Shown one piece after another: positions 12,989 to 14,527 of a stretch of 14,527 nucleotides of DNA. The notes beneath the pieces were generated by a model. That model saw only the letters and a program-made list of their open reading frames with translations. It did no database searches and was not told where the DNA came from. The DNA is from a bacterium UBP6_UBA1177. Lineage in GTDB: Bacteria > UBP6 > UBA1177. Position 1 is the stretch's first letter. Each line of letters opens with the position of its first letter. The stretch lies in NCBI GenBank assembly GCA_002310995.1, contig DBYV01000057.1, forward strand, positions 13,296 through 27,822, written 5' to 3'. Position numbers and translations under genes: made by a program.

Positions 12989-14527
12989 TCAATCTCCGAT
13001 AGTTAGATCTTCAAGGTCAAGTTTATTCGCTGATTTTCCGTTTTCACCTGGGTTCATACCGGTTCCGCCTTGTCCGGAAGCTTTGCGCGAACAGAGTATT
13101 GAAGTTTCTGTTTCATTCACAATGGTACTATCTTTCATTACGAGACATATTGTCGGGCCGCCGCCGCCACCGCCACCTGCACCGCCTTTTCCGCCGACAC
13201 CTCCGTGACCGCCGTCTCCGCCGCATCCTCCGTCATCTTGTTCCCATTTGCCCCCGTATGGTCCGGCTTTGCCACCGTTTCCACCATCTCCGCCATTTCC
13301 GCCGACAGCATTGATAGCGTTTCCGCCGTTTCCACCTTTCCCGGTTTGCAGGGTCGTGAAGTCAAAGTAAATATTGTGAGATGAAATCATCACTAACGGA
13401 ATGCTTGCTCCTCCGCCTTGGCCTCCTCTACCGCCTTTTCCGCCGCAGCCACCTGCACCGCCGCCGCCGCCGCTGCTGCCGTAGCTGTTGCAGATTGTAG
13501 TTCCGCCTTTTCCGCCACCGCCGCCGCCTCCGCCTTGGCCGTTTTCACCAGTCTCGCCATCTTCACCGTCGGCATTAGTGTATTTGTAATTTGAAATCGA
13601 GAATGTTCCGAAACTTTTTCCTCCGATTCCGTCAGAACCGGGAGTTCCGTTGCTGCCTTGGCCTCCGTTAGATTTATCTGAAATGGTGGAACAATCTTCT
13701 CTGCTCTCACTAATGTAATTTATAATGCCGCCTTCTCCTCCGTTTGTTGTAGAACCAGTTCCATTTTCTCCGTTTTTACCGTCGGATTCGTCGTGTCCTG
13801 CGTCTCCACCTTTTCCGCCTGGTGCATTACATGTCGAAAGTCCGCCTGCACCGCCGAACGGTGTGATGTCGCATTGATGCTGACATGTGGGGGCATTGCT
13901 CTCTTCACACCCTTGAACCCCTGCCTGGCCGTCTCCGCCGTTTTCTCCATCGGCACCTTTTTCTCCGTCGGCTCCGTCTGTCCCGTCTGCGGCAATTATT
14001 GAAACTTCCTTGAATTTTATTTTTCTGCATCTGTTAAGGATGAGTCCTATTGAACTTCCTCCCGGATTCGTGTCGGCGGCAGCTGAAAATTTTATTCTTG
14101 AGAATGTTACATTGCTGATGTTGTTTAAAGTCCAGCCTGATGCCGGGATTTGTAAATCGGGGCGTTCATCGCTTTCGACCCATATTCCGTCGTTGTTTTT
14201 ATATCCTCCGAAAATTGAAATGTTGTTTATCAGTGGAACATTATCAAATCTTTTTCCGGAAATAACTATCTGGTTTCTGGAAGAGTCTGCGTTTGCAATG
14301 TTGACTGCCTTTGCTATGGTTTTTACAGGGGCGGTCATTGTTCCGTTGTTCGAGTCGTCACCCTCGTATTTATCAACGAAAACAGCTTTTTCAAAGTTCA
14401 CTTCACTTTCAGGAATTCCGGAATCACCGGAATCTGTTGAATCACCGGAATCTGTTGTGTCGCCAGAATCTGTTGAATCACCGGAATCTGTTGTGTCGCC
14501 AGAATCGGTAGAATCACCTGAATCAGT
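12989..14527 (-). CDS. Glycine-rich, beta-helix-like secreted protein, N-terminus cut by the window
   Basis: 512 residues are visible and the frame stays open through the right edge, so the true start lies outside. The visible part begins with six hexapeptides TDSGDS/T (1-36), a flexible linker of the kind that usually follows a lipoprotein signal peptide. It continues with VFVDKYEGDDSNNGT and PVKTIAKAV (about 49-74), the opening of DUF1565/right-handed parallel beta-helix proteins, and short beta-strand phrases such as NNISIFGGYKNNDG. From about residue 180 to 490, long glycine-rich stretches (GADGEKGADGENGG collagen-like triplets, then GGxGG runs) alternate with normal strands such as IPLVMISSHNIYFDF. 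Several cysteines (GCEES, TCQHQCD, STC) suggest disulfides outside the cell. A surface or outer-membrane location is inferred. A GTG at 14399-14401 could be mistaken for a start but is an internal valine. Confidence 0.82.
   Translation of the reverse strand, partial: TDSGDSTDSGDTTDSGDSTDSGDTTDSGDSTDSGDSGIPESEVNFEKAVFVDKYEGDDSNNGTMTAPVKTIAKAVNIANADSSRNQIVISGKRFDNVPLINNISIFGGYKNNDGIWVESDERPDLQIPASGWTLNNISNVTFSRIKFSAAADTNPGGSSIGLILNRCRKIKFKEVSIIAADGTDGADGEKGADGENGGDGQAGVQGCEESNAPTCQHQCDITPFGGAGGLSTCNAPGGKGGDAGHDESDGKNGENGTGSTTNGGEGGIINYISESREDCSTISDKSNGGQGSNGTPGSDGIGGKSFGTFSISNYKYTNADGEDGETGENGQGGGGGGGGKGGTTICNSYGSSGGGGGAGGCGGKGGRGGQGGGASIPLVMISSHNIYFDFTTLQTGKGGNGGNAINAVGGNGGDGGNGGKAGPYGGKWEQDDGGCGGDGGHGGVGGKGGAGGGGGGGPTICLVMKDSTIVNETETSILCSRKASGQGGTGMNPGENGKSANKLDLEDLTIGD
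14422..14527. repeat. Tandem 18-base coding repeats, alternating as a 36-base unit
   Basis: Units begin at 14422, 14440, 14458, 14476, 14494 and 14512 (the last cut by the edge). Two versions occur, one starting AATCACCGG and one starting TGTCGCCAG, mostly in alternation. Each encodes one TDSGDS or TDSGDT hexapeptide of the minus-strand surface protein. The array probably continues beyond the window and can expand or shrink in frame. Confidence 0.9.

Noticed and set aside
13138..13560. Dense GCC/CCG triplet repeats resembling a repeat array or CRISPR
   Set aside because: They are glycine codons of the minus-strand protein. There is no constant repeat-spacer length.
14399..14401. GTG as the start of the glycine-rich protein
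   Set aside because: The frame continues open to the window edge through a regular hexapeptide array, so this is an internal valine.
1..14527. tRNA, rRNA, insertion sequence, prophage or defence genes
   Set aside because: No tRNA-like cloverleaf, transposase, integrase, nuclease or toxin-antitoxin motif was found on either strand by reading.

Overview
The window is compact bacterial DNA of about 45% GC by eye: ten protein genes, no RNA genes, no mobile elements, and no gene-free stretch longer than 166 bases. The organism looks like a Gram-negative anaerobe. An iron-sulfur-rich flavoprotein of a type common in anaerobes, a lipoprotein with an outer-membrane-type sorting context, and a glycine-rich secreted protein with an Asp-Ser-Gly-Thr linker all point that way. 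The linker style and the conserved helical-repeat protein remind me of Deltaproteobacteria/Myxococcota and nearby candidate phyla. This is inference from memory and I would not name a genus.

Left part (1-4409). A large redox enzyme (minus, cut by the left edge) is divergent from methionine aminopeptidase (map, plus). map meets a WecA/TagO-type polyprenyl-phosphate sugar-1-phosphate transferase (minus) tail to tail with no base between the stop codons. The transferase carries an unusual cytoplasmic C-terminal extension of about 120 residues.

Middle (4382-9978). A good promoter precedes dnaX (clamp-loader gamma/tau). Its stop overlaps the start of a 710-residue GT-C-like membrane glycosyltransferase with a lectin-like tail. 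That pair runs tail to tail, 2 bases apart, into a minus-strand pair of a small lipoprotein and aspartate kinase, which also share an ATGA overlap. dnaX has a run of nine A between the motor domains and the tau tail. Both alternative frames stop within 2 to 5 codons after it, which strongly suggests a slippage-made gamma form.

Right part (9924-14527). A plus-strand pair (a type III polyketide synthase/KAS III-like condensing enzyme and an RluB-type pseudouridine synthase, overlapping by ATGA) starts from a promoter whose -35 box lies in a perfect inverted repeat. It converges on a minus-strand pair: a glycine-rich beta-helix-like secreted protein (cut by the right edge) followed 3 bases later by a helical-repeat protein of unknown function. 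Two tandem 23-base repeats, with TCGA every 7 to 8 bases, fill the convergent gap.

Functionally most of the window is housekeeping (protein maturation, replication, amino-acid synthesis, rRNA modification) mixed with envelope functions (lipid-linked glycan initiation, membrane glycosyltransfer, lipoprotein, surface protein). I do not see a defence system, CRISPR array or clear new multi-gene system. The points most worth following are the dnaX slippage site, the extended WecA, the condensing enzyme with its palindromic operator candidate, and the glycine-rich surface protein with its helical-repeat partner.
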